Shown: positions 48,851 to 60,222, counted from the first letter of the stretch. The stretch is DNA of 64,000 nucleotides from Pardosa pseudoannulata (GCA_032207245.1 CM063503.1:104100887-104164886); one strand, 5' to 3'. Notes: a model not told the origin generated them from the sequence alone. Numbers and translations are program-made.

Positions 48851-49230
48851 TCCACGGTGGCTCAGTAGGCAATCTTGAAACTTCCGGGTAGCTTGAACGA
48901 GGCTCGAGCTGGCCAAACATCAGCCGTGTTTATTAATGACATCTGGGACACGTCAAATAGATTCGTGGTCGCAATATCTTCCAACTTTTCAAACGATACC
49001 CCTGGGGGTGGCAGGTCAGGCCTGTGGATCTTCTGCTTGGTCCCTGCTTCTAAATTGCGAGGATCCATTCTTGAGGTTAAGTCAGTCTTCAGCCCTCGTG
49101 GTTTCTCCCTCGAAAGGAAGATGCATATTACCCTTAGAAATGGACCAGTCGCATACTGCAACGGAGCCTATTGGACCTGGTGCTTTCCTACATCAGGGAG
49201 ATGAGTATGTAGATTATAATGCGTTCTTTG
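48851..49230 (+). mobile_element. SINE-B copy with a different 3' part
   Basis: The head CACGGTGGCTCAGTAGG fits box A. The body matches the other two SINE-B copies up to CCTGCTTCTAAATTGCGAGG (about 49064). After that the sequence is unrelated to the tail shared by the 18786 and 57335 copies. Open frames of about 100 codons on both strands overlap it and are not conserved as protein in the other copies. Confidence 0.6.
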
Positions 49231-49251
49231 ACTAACATATCAGTATTTTCG

Positions 49252-49418
49252 TTTAGTCTTGAGTGCTACAATCCACTTTTTACTATACGAGAGGCAATGA
49301 GACCAGAGGCTACTTCTAAATTTTGGCAGACTGAACGATTGCAAACAAATATCAAGAGTGAGATTAGTAACCACGAACTCTAACCAAAGACAGCACTCTA
49401 TTGTTCTACTATTGCCAT
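49252..49418 (-). mobile_element. Degenerate SINE-A
   Basis: GAGTGCTACAATCCACTTTT, ATACGAGAGGCAATGAGACC and CCACGAACTC appear in SINE-A order. The head is strongly decayed. Confidence 0.7.
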
Positions 49419-49632
49419 GATGTATATATTTCCGTTTTTTGCTCAGTTCTGAAATGAAATAAAAACTTAAACTTTTCACTGACATTGCACCATTTTCTTG
49501 CTGCAATGTCTGTGTCCATAATTTCTATAGTGTCCAGCAGATAGTTTTCCCCATTTAACCTTACTAAATATCAAGGTAATGAACTAAACAGTATAATACT
49601 CATTTACTAGAAATAAAAATAGTTAGTCAAAA

Positions 49633-49633
<1 letters not shown>

Positions 49634-49673
<40 letters not shown>
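49634..49673. repeat. (AT)n microsatellite
   Basis: Alternating AT of about 40 bp. Confidence 0.95.
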
Positions 49674-49674
<1 letters not shown>

Positions 49675-49864
49675 TGCAATGATATCAGGGCATAAAATTG
49701 TATTCAAGAACTCTGGTCGGTAAATGTCCAACCGGATAACAGTATTTAAATTATGAATTTAAATATAAACAAAAACCATTTGTAAATTTATAATTTATTC
49801 CCGCTTCCAATCGAATTTGAATTAAGAATTTAAGAAGAATATACCAGTATTAACCAGAAGATAC

Positions 49865-50626
49865 GAGTACTTCTTAAACTGTGGTTCCAGACCCCAAATG
49901 GGTCCACAAAACGATAATTAAAGGGTTGCAAAAATTTCAAATTGACGCATGAATTCAATGAAATATCAGTATTAATTCTTCTTCTGTCAGGCAGTACCGT
50001 GTGTTTATGATAACCGACATAATGAGCTGTAACACTCATTGAATCAAAATATCTTTGAACGCTGAAGAGGCTTTACGTTTGGTGTTCTCAACGTTCTTAA
50101 TTTATCAAAATTATCCCCAGCATCCCAAATCAACTACCACCTTAACGCCGTTAAATGCGATTAACTTAAGATGAACTTGTTTCCAATATACGTTCTCAAA
50201 TACAGGGATTAAAATGGATACAGCTATTCTTATTAAGTTATTAATAAAATTATTACACATATGATGCAGTATATTAAATAAATTGAATATACAGCGTTCG
50301 CCTGCCACGCTGGGATGTGTGGGCTCAAATCCTGTGCAAGGCTTGATGTCATTTGTGGTTTTCTTAACAGAGAGCGAAGTATATCTGCCTATGTGGGGCT
50401 CTCATAATAAAATGGTCAAGTAATACTTGCTTGTAAAATTTGAATGTCGATAGTAAAAGCAGTGGGAAAAAACTGAATACTACCATACTATACAAAACTA
50501 TAGTTTTGTGTCACAACGGATAATAAACAAAAGTTAATGTATTCTTATTAGCCTTTTCGGTCCATTAATGTCGGAGAAGTTATCTAATATTAAAATATTT
50601 TCGCGGTGCACAATTTAGGAGCCACT
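49865..50626. mobile_element. Probable hAT element (CAGTGGTTCTTAAACTGTGG type)
   Basis: The left end GAGTACTTCTTAAACTGTGG and the right end, read as CAGTGGCTCCTAAATTGTG, are imperfect hAT-style inverted repeats. No 8-bp duplication was found. A tRNA-Gly-like fragment lies inside. Confidence 0.55.
50293..50341 (+). pseudogene. tRNA-Gly(GCC)-like 3' fragment
   Basis: TTCGCCTGCCACGC matches the anticodon arm of eukaryotic tRNA-Gly(GCC). GGGCTCAAATCC follows at T-arm distance. The acceptor and D-arm half is not recognisable. It may be a tRNA pseudogene or the head of a third SINE; not a functional tRNA. Confidence 0.5.
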
Positions 50627-50689
50627 GTGCTACATCAAGGAATTTCAAATATTGCACCAAGGCAAAATTTGGTTAGTCGTCAAATTAGA

Positions 50690-50993
50690 TTTTCTGTAAA
50701 CTTTGTATATTTTAAACAAATACCAAAACAACTTTTCACTTTTATTTTATTTGCCAATAAAATAAATTATTTACGATAAAATACTTATTTTGAATATTTT
50801 TATCCTATATGTCTTGTCATACTTAGAAAAAAGTTTGATGTTCCAGATTTTCTGCAAATTTTGAAAAAATACTAAAACAACTTTTCGCTTTTATTTTATT
50901 TACCAATAAAATAAATTATTTACGATAAAATACTTATTTTGGAAAATTTTATCTTATATTTCTTGTCTAACTTAGAAAAAAAAGTTGATGTTC
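50690..50993 (+). repeat. Tandem duplication, 149-bp period
   Basis: CAACTTTTCRCTTTTATTTT and AAATTATTTACGATAAAATAC occur twice, 149 bp apart, over the whole unit. The two units are about 90 percent alike by eye. Confidence 0.85.
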
Positions 50994-52253
50994 AAGAAGT
51001 GCCGTAATAGACCACATTTTTCAACAGATAAATAACTCCAAAAGTGTAATTTTCTTTGTGCGATTCTTTAATATATAAGCATTATTTGACTTGCAAATTT
51101 TATTACAATGAGATTTTAAGTCTTACTATGTTCGTGGTATCAAACGTTTATTACAACAATTCTGGTAAAGTTAGTTGTTGCGGTATACAGCGAAATATAT
51201 TCATTTCTACTGGAAACGATACGTGACTCGTACTACTTATTTATATACAGCAGATGACGAAATCCAAATTCTTCTCTCCCATTTCCGACACTGAGCACGG
51301 ATTCCTAAATTGATAAACGGCTATTCAAGAGCGTTGATTATATCAGTTTTCAGATAAATTTTATTTTTAACCAGCTAAATTCACGCATTTATGCTAACAA
51401 TTTAGTTTAATTTCTAAATTTATACAAACAAACAAACCTGTTTTAATGAACAGTATTTTGAATACTAGTGGAACGGAAACGCGAAAATTCCAAAAGATCC
51501 GCGGGTCTATTACATATATTCTTAATTTTCTTTTGTAGTTTAAATTAACTTAATTTAACAATTAATTTAAACTCAACTATATGTATATTAATTGAAAGAA
51601 AGTTTAAGGAACACACGCAGTAAAGTTGCACATTAACAAAGTTTGACTGAAAAATAAATAAAACTAATCTATTTTGAATTGGACACAATTTAAAGGCATA
51701 GAAATTAAATAACCTGTATCACAATTATGGCTTATGCTTTACACTGTTGAAATTTCGAATAACCCATAATCGTAATAACTTACCCATATCTTTTGTACTC
51801 ATATTTATCAGGTAAATTCCGAATTATATCTCTAAAATAAAATTTACGAGATAGACACTTTTATAAAAAGCTTCACGATCTGAAGGTAACAAGGTAAGGT
51901 TTCAAATCGGGCATCGAAAGCAAATGTTATAAAACCACATACAAATAATGATAGCAGTTAAAAACGCTATATTTATATGTAGACTGTAGTTTTATGCCTT
52001 ATACAAATATTATTCATCTAAGCACAGATAAATTTTAAAAAAAAATTCTGTTTAGAAGCAAAGAGAAAAATAATTGCTTCTAAACAGAATATATTCTTCT
52101 CTAATAATATCCGATTAATTACTATCAAAGTAATTAGTAAATTACTTTGATATTTATGTTCCGATTTACTAATAACATCATTTATGTCAATAAAATAGAT
52201 AAAATCGCTGAAGGACATTTACACAAGAATATTATGAGAATTTAATGGTAAAC
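50994..52253. other. AT-rich sequence, nothing recognised
   Basis: If the minus-strand donor at 52254-52259 is real, this would be the start of its intron. No acceptor or second exon was identified. Confidence 0.4.
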
Positions 52254-52780
52254 ACTTACCAAAATTTTCGCACCAGGTCATCAATCATAAACCAAAAACA
52301 CGAAGCACGTGGATTGCAAACTACTATCAAAATAAACACTCCAAGATCCCGAGAGGAGAGAGCAGCACACAGCGCAGATCTACCTCTCAACAAGTACTAA
52401 TAAAAAGATCCTAAAAAATTTTTCCACTCCTTATTCTGAATGATGAAGGAGAAAAAAACCCAACTCAAAGCCGCCGCCTCACACGGCATTTAATCATGTG
52501 ATAATTTCCGAATCCGATATTCGGTCGCACAGCGCACTTCTGCAGTGACTCGGTCAGTACTGACAGAACTTTAGGGTTGCCCACGAACGTAGGAATACGC
52601 GCCATCGGCACTGGCCAATCGCCAGCCGATTTCGCATCGGAGGAACGGGGAGATTCCACTTTGAACGGAGGTGGAAAGGTCTTCAACGCGGTTCTGTTTA
52701 CAGTTTGAAAAGCGCGCTAGATTTACTCCCCATTAAACTCCATTCACAGGTTTTTTCCATGCTCACGTGGTTGGGGAAAC
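52254..52780 (-). promoter_or_regulatory. Candidate promoter and non-coding first exon
   Basis: About 52480-52720 is rich in CpG: I count roughly two dozen in about 250 bp, far more than in the surroundings. A CCAAT box (GGCCAATCGCC, 52613-52623) and a CACGTGG E-box near 52765 are visible. On the minus strand the transcript-like stretch runs into TTTTG|GTAAGTG, a strong splice donor at 52254-52259. This fits a promoter plus 5' UTR exon of a minus-strand gene whose coding exons lie elsewhere. A 73-codon frame (52465-52686) inside stops before the donor and has no domain. The gene itself cannot be identified. Confidence 0.4.
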
Positions 52781-53611
52781 AGGTGACATTGCGCTCTAAA
52801 TTGGTTTCATCGAAATCTAAATTAAACACACAGAAGTTTTATTAAGATGATTTTTTTCTTTTTTTTTCTTACCACGCAACTTCCTATAATGTTTTAAATT
52901 AATCTAAGAAGGATTCTTATGTATAAATTGAAATTCTTTTTCGTGTTTTTATCCATGAAAGTGGAGCGATAAGTATAATTTCTTTTTAAATTGCCTTAAC
53001 CTCTGGTTGTAATTACGAAGACGAATATTTGAATAATTATTTTACTTTTATACCATTATTCTACGTTCATTGCTAGAAATGATAAAAAAAGATTGTATTT
53101 TGATACATGATAAAAAAAAATATATTCCTATACTTTTATTGCTGTTTTTGCATAGCCTTAAATTTAAACTTTAACTGTTCAGCGAGTTTCAAACAAAGAA
53201 TTTGACTAATTTTTTTTCAATTTTACTCAGTTGCGATGGAATATATTACCCGTAAATAAATGTATAATCAAAAACTTTTAAGTATTACATTACGCAGAAG
53301 GAAATAAGTAATTTAACTCGTATTTTCTCATTTACCTGTATTTCAGGTCACTAAAATGCTCTATGCGCATTTTTGCTTGCTACATTTCTGTCAAATCAAT
53401 AGCACATATTGAGTATGTTACAAATAATTGATAGCAAAAACAAATAATTAAATAATTACATTTAAAAGAAGTAATTAATGAAATATTGTATAATTATAAT
53501 TTTTTTTAGTGCTGCAATTGGGTAAAAGACAAGAATTCAAGCTAATTAAGAGGTATGTCAAATGTTGTAAATTCAACGTCATTTTCAAACATCTGTAACT
53601 TTAAAACCTAT
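52781..53611. other. AT-rich sequence, nothing recognised
   Basis: No repeat or coding signal assigned. Confidence 0.45.
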
Positions 53612-53615
53612 TTAA

Positions 53616-54146
53616 CCCCTTCCGGTAAAATGATGAGTCTAGCTCTTCATTGGTTTTTCATTCCATACCGCACAATGACGAGCGACACTCGTCATGCGAC
53701 TAAAGTTACTGATAAATATGATAATTAATTTAGTTTAAAATTTCTAGTGTACTGAACTTAGCAACACTTTTATCACTTGTGGAAATCCCAGGTCACTATT
53801 ACATATTATTTATTTAAAGTTTCTTGGTACAAGTCACTGCCAAATTGATGAGTCAGAATAAAAGAAAACCTACTAAGAGATGCCATGTGTGTTACGAGAA
53901 TCAAATTAGAAGTGAGACTCCCTGGCGATGTAAACAATTCAGAATTCCTTTGCACTTTGTTTTGAAAAGTACCACTAGCTTGAAGACTATTATCTTAATT
54001 TTACCGTTTCTGATACTTAACACTATGTAAAACGTGGATTTTAATTAAGAATATGTAAGAATTGTTAAATAAAACAAGTTTTTTAAATAAAAAATAAATG
54101 GTTACTTCACGCACAGTTTTTCATTATTAAATCGTACCGGAAGGGG
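53616..54146 (+). mobile_element. piggyBac-type MITE T1, copy 3
   Basis: The best preserved copy: TTAA intact at both ends (53612-53615 and 54147-54150) and ends CCCCTTCCGGTA and TACCGGAAGGGG match exactly. Palindromes lie at 53630-53650 and 53675-53695, centred about 24 and 69 bp inside. The Cys-rich remnant is open. Confidence 0.92.
53824..54030 (+). pseudogene. piggyBac transposase C-terminal Cys-rich remnant (copy 3)
   Basis: A 68-codon open frame. From M-S-Q-N-K-R-K-P-T-K it is colinear with copies 1 and 2, with C-H-V-C and W-R-C-K as the visible Cys positions. Compared with copy 2 it carries several substitutions but no stop. The domain is incomplete and no catalytic region is present. 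Confidence 0.6.
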
Positions 54147-54460
54147 TTAATCAGACAAATGTAGACGTAGATGTAATTGGGTTTGTGGTACTTGGGAGCT
54201 AGAAGCTCTATATGATGTGACTAAATTACACGTGTGGCTACATTGACAAGTAACTTCTGACTCAGTAATAAGAAAAAGAAAACATACTACACAATTTTTA
54301 CTATATACAATATACATTATGATTAAACAGGGGGATAAGAAATTTTTCCCTCTCTGATTTACTCTTTTCAAAATAAGTAATAACATAAGTACATTTAATA
54401 ATAACACTGTTACAATGCTAAAATAGAGTAGTCTGAGGTTTTAATTTTTTTCTCAATTTA

Positions 54461-54639
54461 GTTTGGTTTGGTTTGGAGCGCTACGGTCTGCTGTTTTGCA
54501 CACGAGGGCTAATGAGCCCGGGACCTACAGTTTAAAGCCGATTCCAAACGGCTACAAACATCCATGCCATCAGCGGGATTCGAAACCGCGAGCTCCGGTT
54601 TCGAAGAGCAGCGCTCTACCATTCGGCCATCGTTCGGCA
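54461..54639 (-). mobile_element. SINE-A copy
   Basis: GTTTGGTTTGG tail, full interior and head. TTCTCAATTTA (54450-54460) and TTCTCGATTTA (54640-54650) form an 11-bp duplication with one mismatch. The 100-codon frame here is its antisense. Confidence 0.94.
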
Positions 54640-54877
54640 TTCTCGATTTATTATCCCCTTAACATAGGCCTTGGAATTGGCTTGATGGGAGGTCAATCTT
54701 TATCCCTATATCATAGTCAGGCAGGTTTGCAATTTCTTTATTATTTATACAGTACAACCTACTGAAGAAGTTCAAACTGACAATAGATTCTCTACCTTAA
54801 TTACCCTATTAGCTCTTATTACTTCATCCCCTGTCCCTCTTGTTATATGTTGTGCCGTAAGTGATGTGTTATATTAA

Positions 54878-55578
54878 CCCTTTAAAGGACACTAATATAA
54901 ATTTCTTAGGATTTAATGAAATTAGTTTATAAATGTTACCTATGAACCTTATAAATGTAAAATACATGAAAAAAATGTGCATTCATTGGAAGGAAGAAAG
55001 GTTAGAGAGCTGGTTTAAATGCAAACCCAGCCCTTTGTACTGTGTGAAAATAATATTTTCTTTTAAATTTTTATTTAGTTGGGAGTATAAGGCATAATTA
55101 TCATTAAAAGTGTATAATAAAAAAATAGCTAAAGAGTTTTTAAGTGTTATTTGTATAAATATAGGTATTTGGTTTCAGAAGGAAGATAATTCGAATTTCT
55201 GAATTTTCTGGGTAAAACAAGTTTGGTTTGGTTTGGAGCGCTACGGTCTACTGTTTTGCACACGTGGGCTAATGAGACCGGGACCTACTGCTTAATGCCG
55301 ATTCCGAACGTCTACGAACATCCATGCCATAGTGGGATTCGAACCCACGAATTCTGGTACCGACGATCAGCACCCTAATCAATCGGCCAGCTAAAACAAG
55401 TTTAAAAATGTATATTTCAAATGGAAAAAATGAATTAAGTGTAGAGTTTTTATCTGATGTAAATTTAAGATGTCATAAACATAGAACATTTAAAAAAAAT
55501 ATTCATATCTCTTTAAAAAGTAGAAAAAAGAAACTTTTAACAGGTGGATTCACTGCAAAACCATCGTTCGTTAAAGGG
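54878..55578. mobile_element. 701-bp TTAA element T4
   Basis: TTAA at 54874-54877 and 55579-55582, with ends CCCTTTAAAG and the complement of CCCTTTAACG. A SINE-A is nested at 55225-55391. The rest is AT-rich; the 77-codon frame at 55408-55641 runs past the end and has no recognised domain. Confidence 0.65.
55225..55391 (-). mobile_element. SINE-A copy nested in T4
   Basis: TAAAACAAGTTT is duplicated exactly at 55213-55224 and 55392-55403. The head is slightly truncated at GGCCAGC. Confidence 0.95.
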
Positions 55579-55959
55579 TTAAAAAAAGTTATGTGTATTT
55601 TTATTATTATGGAGCAGGATAGTGTACCTAACTGTGTTTGATGTTTAATATTTGACCGTAAGACTCCATCTAGTGTTTCGCACCGTATATACTAACCACA
55701 ACTTTCTTTACATGGTGTTAATCAGATATTGTTGTATCTTTACAGGTACTTACAACATAAGTCACAGCTCTCACTGATTTCTCCTTACCCACCTTTTAAT
55801 GACCGGCACCTCTAAATTACTCCTTTTCAAAAATTTTAAACTTAATAGTACCTTACAGTTTTTACCCTGCTTACTGTTTACCTTTAGGATCGGGGATAAA
55901 GCCGTCTGGCTAAGGAGCCCCATAACTGTCCGTTTATATCGGAGGAGGCAAGAAGTTCA

Positions 55960-56298
55960 ATGCGAGGTTTTTGATTTGGGCTCTCTGATTGGGGCTGCTT
56001 TAAGATTATCATGAATAATTAAATTTGTAATGTACTATGGTGCATTTAATATTATACTAAAAGTTTTGTTTTGAGGTGTCTGCAAGTTATGAACTTGCTT
56101 AGACGCCGCAAAGCCCCAGACTGGAGATGCATATAGAAGAATGGGTCTTAATGCTGTATTGTATAATAAAATTTTATTTGATATAGAAATCCCTTTGTGG
56201 TAAAGTAGGTGGGCTAGATCCCTACAAACAATCAGACAAATGAAATTTTTACTGAATGTTAAACTAGTTTTCTTTATTAGATTATGTGGTATCAGCAA
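55960..56298 (-). pseudogene. Jockey-like LINE reverse transcriptase, C-terminal fragment
   Basis: On the minus strand, L-L-Y-N-T-A-L-R-P-I-L-L-Y-A-S-P-V-W-G, then L-Q-T-P-Q-N-K and N-A-P, match the region just after the catalytic palm of Jockey-group non-LTR reverse transcriptases. The usual N-A-P-W-Y is broken by a stop (Trp codon to TAG at about 56036), after which I-T-N-L-I-I-H-D-N-L-K continues in frame to about 55960. No catalytic F/Y-A-D-D or endonuclease is present. A dead 5'-truncated copy. Confidence 0.8.
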
Positions 56299-56817
56299 TT
56301 CTATATATAACAGAAAAATTTTATAAGATTAAAATCTCAACGATTGTTTTTCGTTACAGTTATAATGATTAGGAATAATATCGCATAATTATCGGTTATG
56401 AGTAAACACAAATATTTTAGTTGAAATCAAAGCATTATAATAGATCTTTAAATTTATGAACTATGAAATAAATATTTATTCTTAGAATGAATAAAATAAT
56501 TGAAAATATTTTTTTGAAATTTCAAAAATGTATTAGCTATGGTTAAAATTTCTGCTTTTGAAATTCATCACTTGAATTAATCAGAAGTGCCACAAACTTT
56601 TTAATTAATTAATTAATTTTTTTGGGGGGGTTGACATAAAATTGAGAGGGTAAGTTGCAATCCTCTTCCTTAAGCATTTTTCTTCACTCTCAAATTCCAG
56701 ATCTAGTTTGATACTCTTTTACTTCATTTTGTTTAACGGCATACTTAAAAGTCTTTGCAACAGATTTATGTCTTTCTTGGAAGGTTTGGAGCAAAGTAAC
56801 AATAGTCCTAGTTTCTT
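56299..56817. other. AT-rich sequence, nothing recognised
   Basis: No feature assigned; a G-run lies near 56622. Confidence 0.45.
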
Positions 56818-56960
56818 GGTTTAGTTTGTAGAGCTACGGTCTACGCTTCGTGATACGTGAGGGCTAATGAGACCGGGACCTACTGCTTAAATCCGATTCT
56901 GATCCGAACATCTGTGACACCAGCGGCATTCGAACTCTGGTACCAATTAGCATCGTTCAG
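56818..56960 (-). mobile_element. SINE-A copy with internal deletion
   Basis: Tail and interior are clear (GGGCTAATGAGACCGGGACC). The head lacks about 30 bp between GAACTCTGGTACC and CATCGTTCAGCCC. Confidence 0.85.
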
Positions 56961-57334
56961 CCCTTACTTTTTGAAGCAGCATGATTATCGCCCAGAGCTC
57001 ATTCAAGACACCTGAGCGTGGATATCCATGCGGCACTCTACCACTATACATAGTCCATACTCTTTCTAAAATTTTACCCGTACTAAAAATAAAAACAATT
57101 CGTGAATAGGATGGCATACTATCCTTAAAATTAAAACTCCCTCATAAAATGTAGCAAACGTCCATGAAAAGATAGACATAACCATTTATTTTTTGATATT
57201 TCAGAAAAGTAAAATCTATCCTGCAAAAAGTGATTCCGAATTATTCTACACGGCTTCATCTACACACACTTTTCACAAACAACAACAAAAATGGATTTTT
57301 TTCCCAAATACAGCTAGTAATACAGATAGATATC

Positions 57335-57632
57335 TTTATGCCAAACATGGCTGCAGGCTGTTATTCATTTAGCAACATCCGAGGAGCACTTGTAGCTTTT
57401 AAGGAATGCCACGGGCACGAGGCAATGTTACTCGTGTAATTTAGAAACAGGGACAAAGTAGTAAACACCCAGACTTGATCTGTCACCTCCAGACATATCG
57501 TTTGAACTTGGAAAACAATGCGACCACCCCAGCCGCCATTAACGAACACGACTGTTCTTTGGCTGTAGCGAGCTTCAAGCTTACATTCCTCCGATTATGA
57601 GGTCAACTGCGACAGAGCTACCACGGATCACC
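57335..57632 (-). mobile_element. SINE-B copy
   Basis: On the minus strand the head runs GATCCGTGGTAGCTCTGTCG, then CCTCATAATC (CAT in the anticodon position), then AGCTTGAAGCTCG. Body and 3' part match the 18786 copy, including GGCATAAAG at the far end. Confidence 0.65.
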
Positions 57633-57917
57633 AAAAACAGACGTAACTTTCCTTATTTGAAAGTTAACGTAGAATACAAGTGTTTCTATCCATCAAACAC
57701 AATAATAATAACACCAGTAGGAATACTTTAAAAAAGACTTGTGAAAGACAGTTTGTTTTTTCGAAAAATAATTTAAATTCAAAAATACGGAAACCTGAGT
57801 AGTGTCCCTAATAATTTATCCCCCCCACTGTGTATTACATTTTATATCTTAGATAATTTAATTATTCCCATTATATTTTTAAACTTTGAATTATTAATAT
57901 TGAATTATTAATTTTAG

Positions 57918-58363
57918 CCGTCCGCGTACCTCTTTCTCGATTTGAGCGGGGCAAAAGTTTCGTCCCCGTTTACGGGTCATTTGAAAATCGCGGGCGAAGA
58001 ATTTTTCCCCCTTATTTCAATACTGATCCCGTTATTTTTCCGTGTAGGTTAAAAAGAAAAAAAAAACGTCATTTAATGCTTATTTTCTTTTATTTCTTAG
58101 TTTTTATTACAAAATATCTAACATTTTTCGAGATAAAATGTTTAAAAATTATATTAATCTGAAAATAAAAATATCGCATGAATTTTCTAACTTTTAAACC
58201 GGGCACCGTATTATATATTTTTTAAAGACGTAAAAACTATTAAAATCCTTCTATTATTTTAAAACAACTGATGAATTGTAACATATGTAGATACAGAAAG
58301 TATAAAAAAATCGCTCCTTATCTCAGGACTGGAAAGTATAAAAACTGAGCCGTACGCAGAGGG
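57918..58363. mobile_element. TTAA/TTAG MITE T7
   Basis: CCGTCCGCGTAC on the left pairs imperfectly with CCCTCTGCGTAC from the right. The left flank is TTAG (57914-57917) and the right TTAA (58364-58367). The left subterminal part has GGGGC/GCCCC-like inverted words. Boundaries are less certain than for the others. Confidence 0.5.
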
Positions 58364-58849
58364 TTAAAGAATTGGTCTTTCTTTTTTTTTTAATTTTTAA
58401 TGTTATTTTACATATAAATAATTTATCTATGAAATTTATATGATGTATACTGTAAAGATATAGTATTATTAAACGTGTTTGTAGAATTAATTTTATTTTG
58501 AATTTTAAGTATTTTCTGATATATTGTGCGATTGACTGTATCAAATTTTTTTGCATTCTAATACAGAGCGTAAAAATAAATTCATTATAAATTTTTTATT
58601 ATTATACCGTGATTATTATATAACTATTAACGGAAACTAGATATCCCCATACAAGTATATATGTATGCAAAAGTATTCAGAAGGAAAAAAAAAACAGTTT
58701 AAAAGGATTCTATAATTATTGTTAAAAATTGCTGAAAAGGTTTATTTCTGTTCACTTTTCGACTCATCAAAAGACCTAACACGGAATAGAGAATTTTCCT
58801 CGCGCTCTCGAATTTCATTCCACGTATCTTGATGCTTCAGAAAGCCCTC

Positions 58850-59029
58850 GCCGAACGGTGGTCGAATGGTAAATCGTTGCTCTTCGGTACAGGAGTTCGC
58901 GGGTTCGAATCCCGTTGCTGGCATCATTGTTCATGGCAGTTCGGAATCTACTTTAAGCAGTAGGTCCTGGTCTCACTAGCCCTCGTGTAGTAAAAAAGTA
59001 TACCGTAGTGCTCCAAAGCAAACCAATCC
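58850..59029 (+). mobile_element. SINE-A copy in plus orientation
   Basis: Head GCCGAACGGTGGTCGAATGG and box B GGTTCGAATCCCG are well preserved; the tail CAAAGCAAACCAATCC is degraded. No clean duplication was seen. Confidence 0.93.
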
Positions 59030-59134
59030 AGAGAATCTTATTGTGTTGTAAATTTTTTAACACATGAGAGCTGTTCACAAAGTAATAATACTGTACCTAT
59101 ACAAAAATAAGGTTCGTATAGATATAGTCATTAT

Positions 59135-60150
59135 TTACACGGTTTTTTTCGAAATATAACCGTGAGATGCAATACGTTTTTCCCAATGCTCTGTCCATTT
59201 CTTAAAAACATACGAAATTCTATTTTTTGAGAGTTGTTCCAAAACCGCCTCCACACCTTTTATACACACTTTATTGCTCTAGAAATAGCAACCAATTGCA
59301 AGGGCCTGTCAAAACTGTTTACAGAGTATGGTATGCTGTCTATAGTAGAACTGTAACTAGGTAAAAAAAAAAAAAGTCTGCACCTCTACCACCAAATATA
59401 GTGAGAAAATATATAAATATGTTTTTTTTATCATACGTTCAGAATGAACTCAAAATATTTTGTTAATTCTTAAAATGTTCTGTAAATGTATATTAATTTT
59501 TAATTTTGTCTTCTATTTTTACCTTATTTTAATACTGAAAGCTATTTTTTAACATTTTGGGGATATTATTTTGCTGATAAACCGAATAGTTTATTTGAGG
59601 GGAATATTTTTATTTGGACGTTGAATTTTCATAAAAAATTGGCAAATTTCTAAATTTAGACTTAGTTTCAATGACTTCAATAAATTGAAAATTTAAACTG
59701 AATATCCAGATTTACATTAAAGTCTATTAGAAGTGTTTGGTAAACATTTTGTAAGAATCTATAACAAGTTTAGTCTCTGGAAGCATTTTAAAAAATAAAA
59801 AAAAATCATAAGAAAAAGTAATTTTTAAACACATTGGATTTTATAATAATAAAAAAAATATTTTTCAATTTTTCCTTATTTCTAATCAGAGCGAATTGTT
59901 TTCTCTTTCAGACCCCATTTTCCTCACGGTTAAGCGCCTCTAAGACTGATGCGCCCGTGGCAAATGCCACCTTTGCCATGTCCTAGTTACGGCCCTGGTC
60001 TATGGTGTTCTTCAGTAAAGCGCCCATTAACTAGCAATATGTGGCCCTGCATTATTGTGGTAAAATTTGGAACCATTCTTCAGCAATGAACACTTCTTTT
60101 TAGCCTGCATGTAATTCTACAGAACTCCTTGAAAATAATCTCTTTTTTTC
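59135..60150 (-). pseudogene. mariner-type transposase remnant split by a MITE
   Basis: On the minus strand, Y-H-N-N-A-G-P-H-I-A-S (about 60025-60060) corresponds to the HDNARPH block around the second catalytic Asp of mariner transposases, here Asn. Downstream of the inserted MITE, E-A-V-L-E-Q-L-S then F-K-K-W-T-E-H-W-E-K-R-I-A-S-H-G-Y and a stop at 59135-59137 match the C-terminus. Stops lie between the blocks, and the first catalytic Asp region is not seen. Dead. Confidence 0.7.
59346..59997. mobile_element. 652-bp hAT-type MITE inside the mariner remnant
   Basis: The ends are TAGAACTGTAACTAGG and, read from the right, CAGGGCCGTAACTAGG. GTCTATAG (59338-59345) and GTCTATGG (59998-60005) form an 8-bp duplication with one mismatch. 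No transposase frame. Confidence 0.85.
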
Positions 60151-60222
60151 ATTTCGCATAAAAATACTATGTTATTTAAAAAAATGTACTATTTAAAATA
60201 ACAATACTATATAGTTTTTTAA

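Noticed and set aside
48862..49235. Three frames of about 100 codons around 49 kb
   Set aside because: They overlap a SINE-B copy; the other SINE-B copies have stops in the same frames.
52465..52686. 73-codon minus-strand frame in the CpG-rich patch as a coding first exon
   Set aside because: It stops before the splice donor and has no domain; at most an upstream frame.
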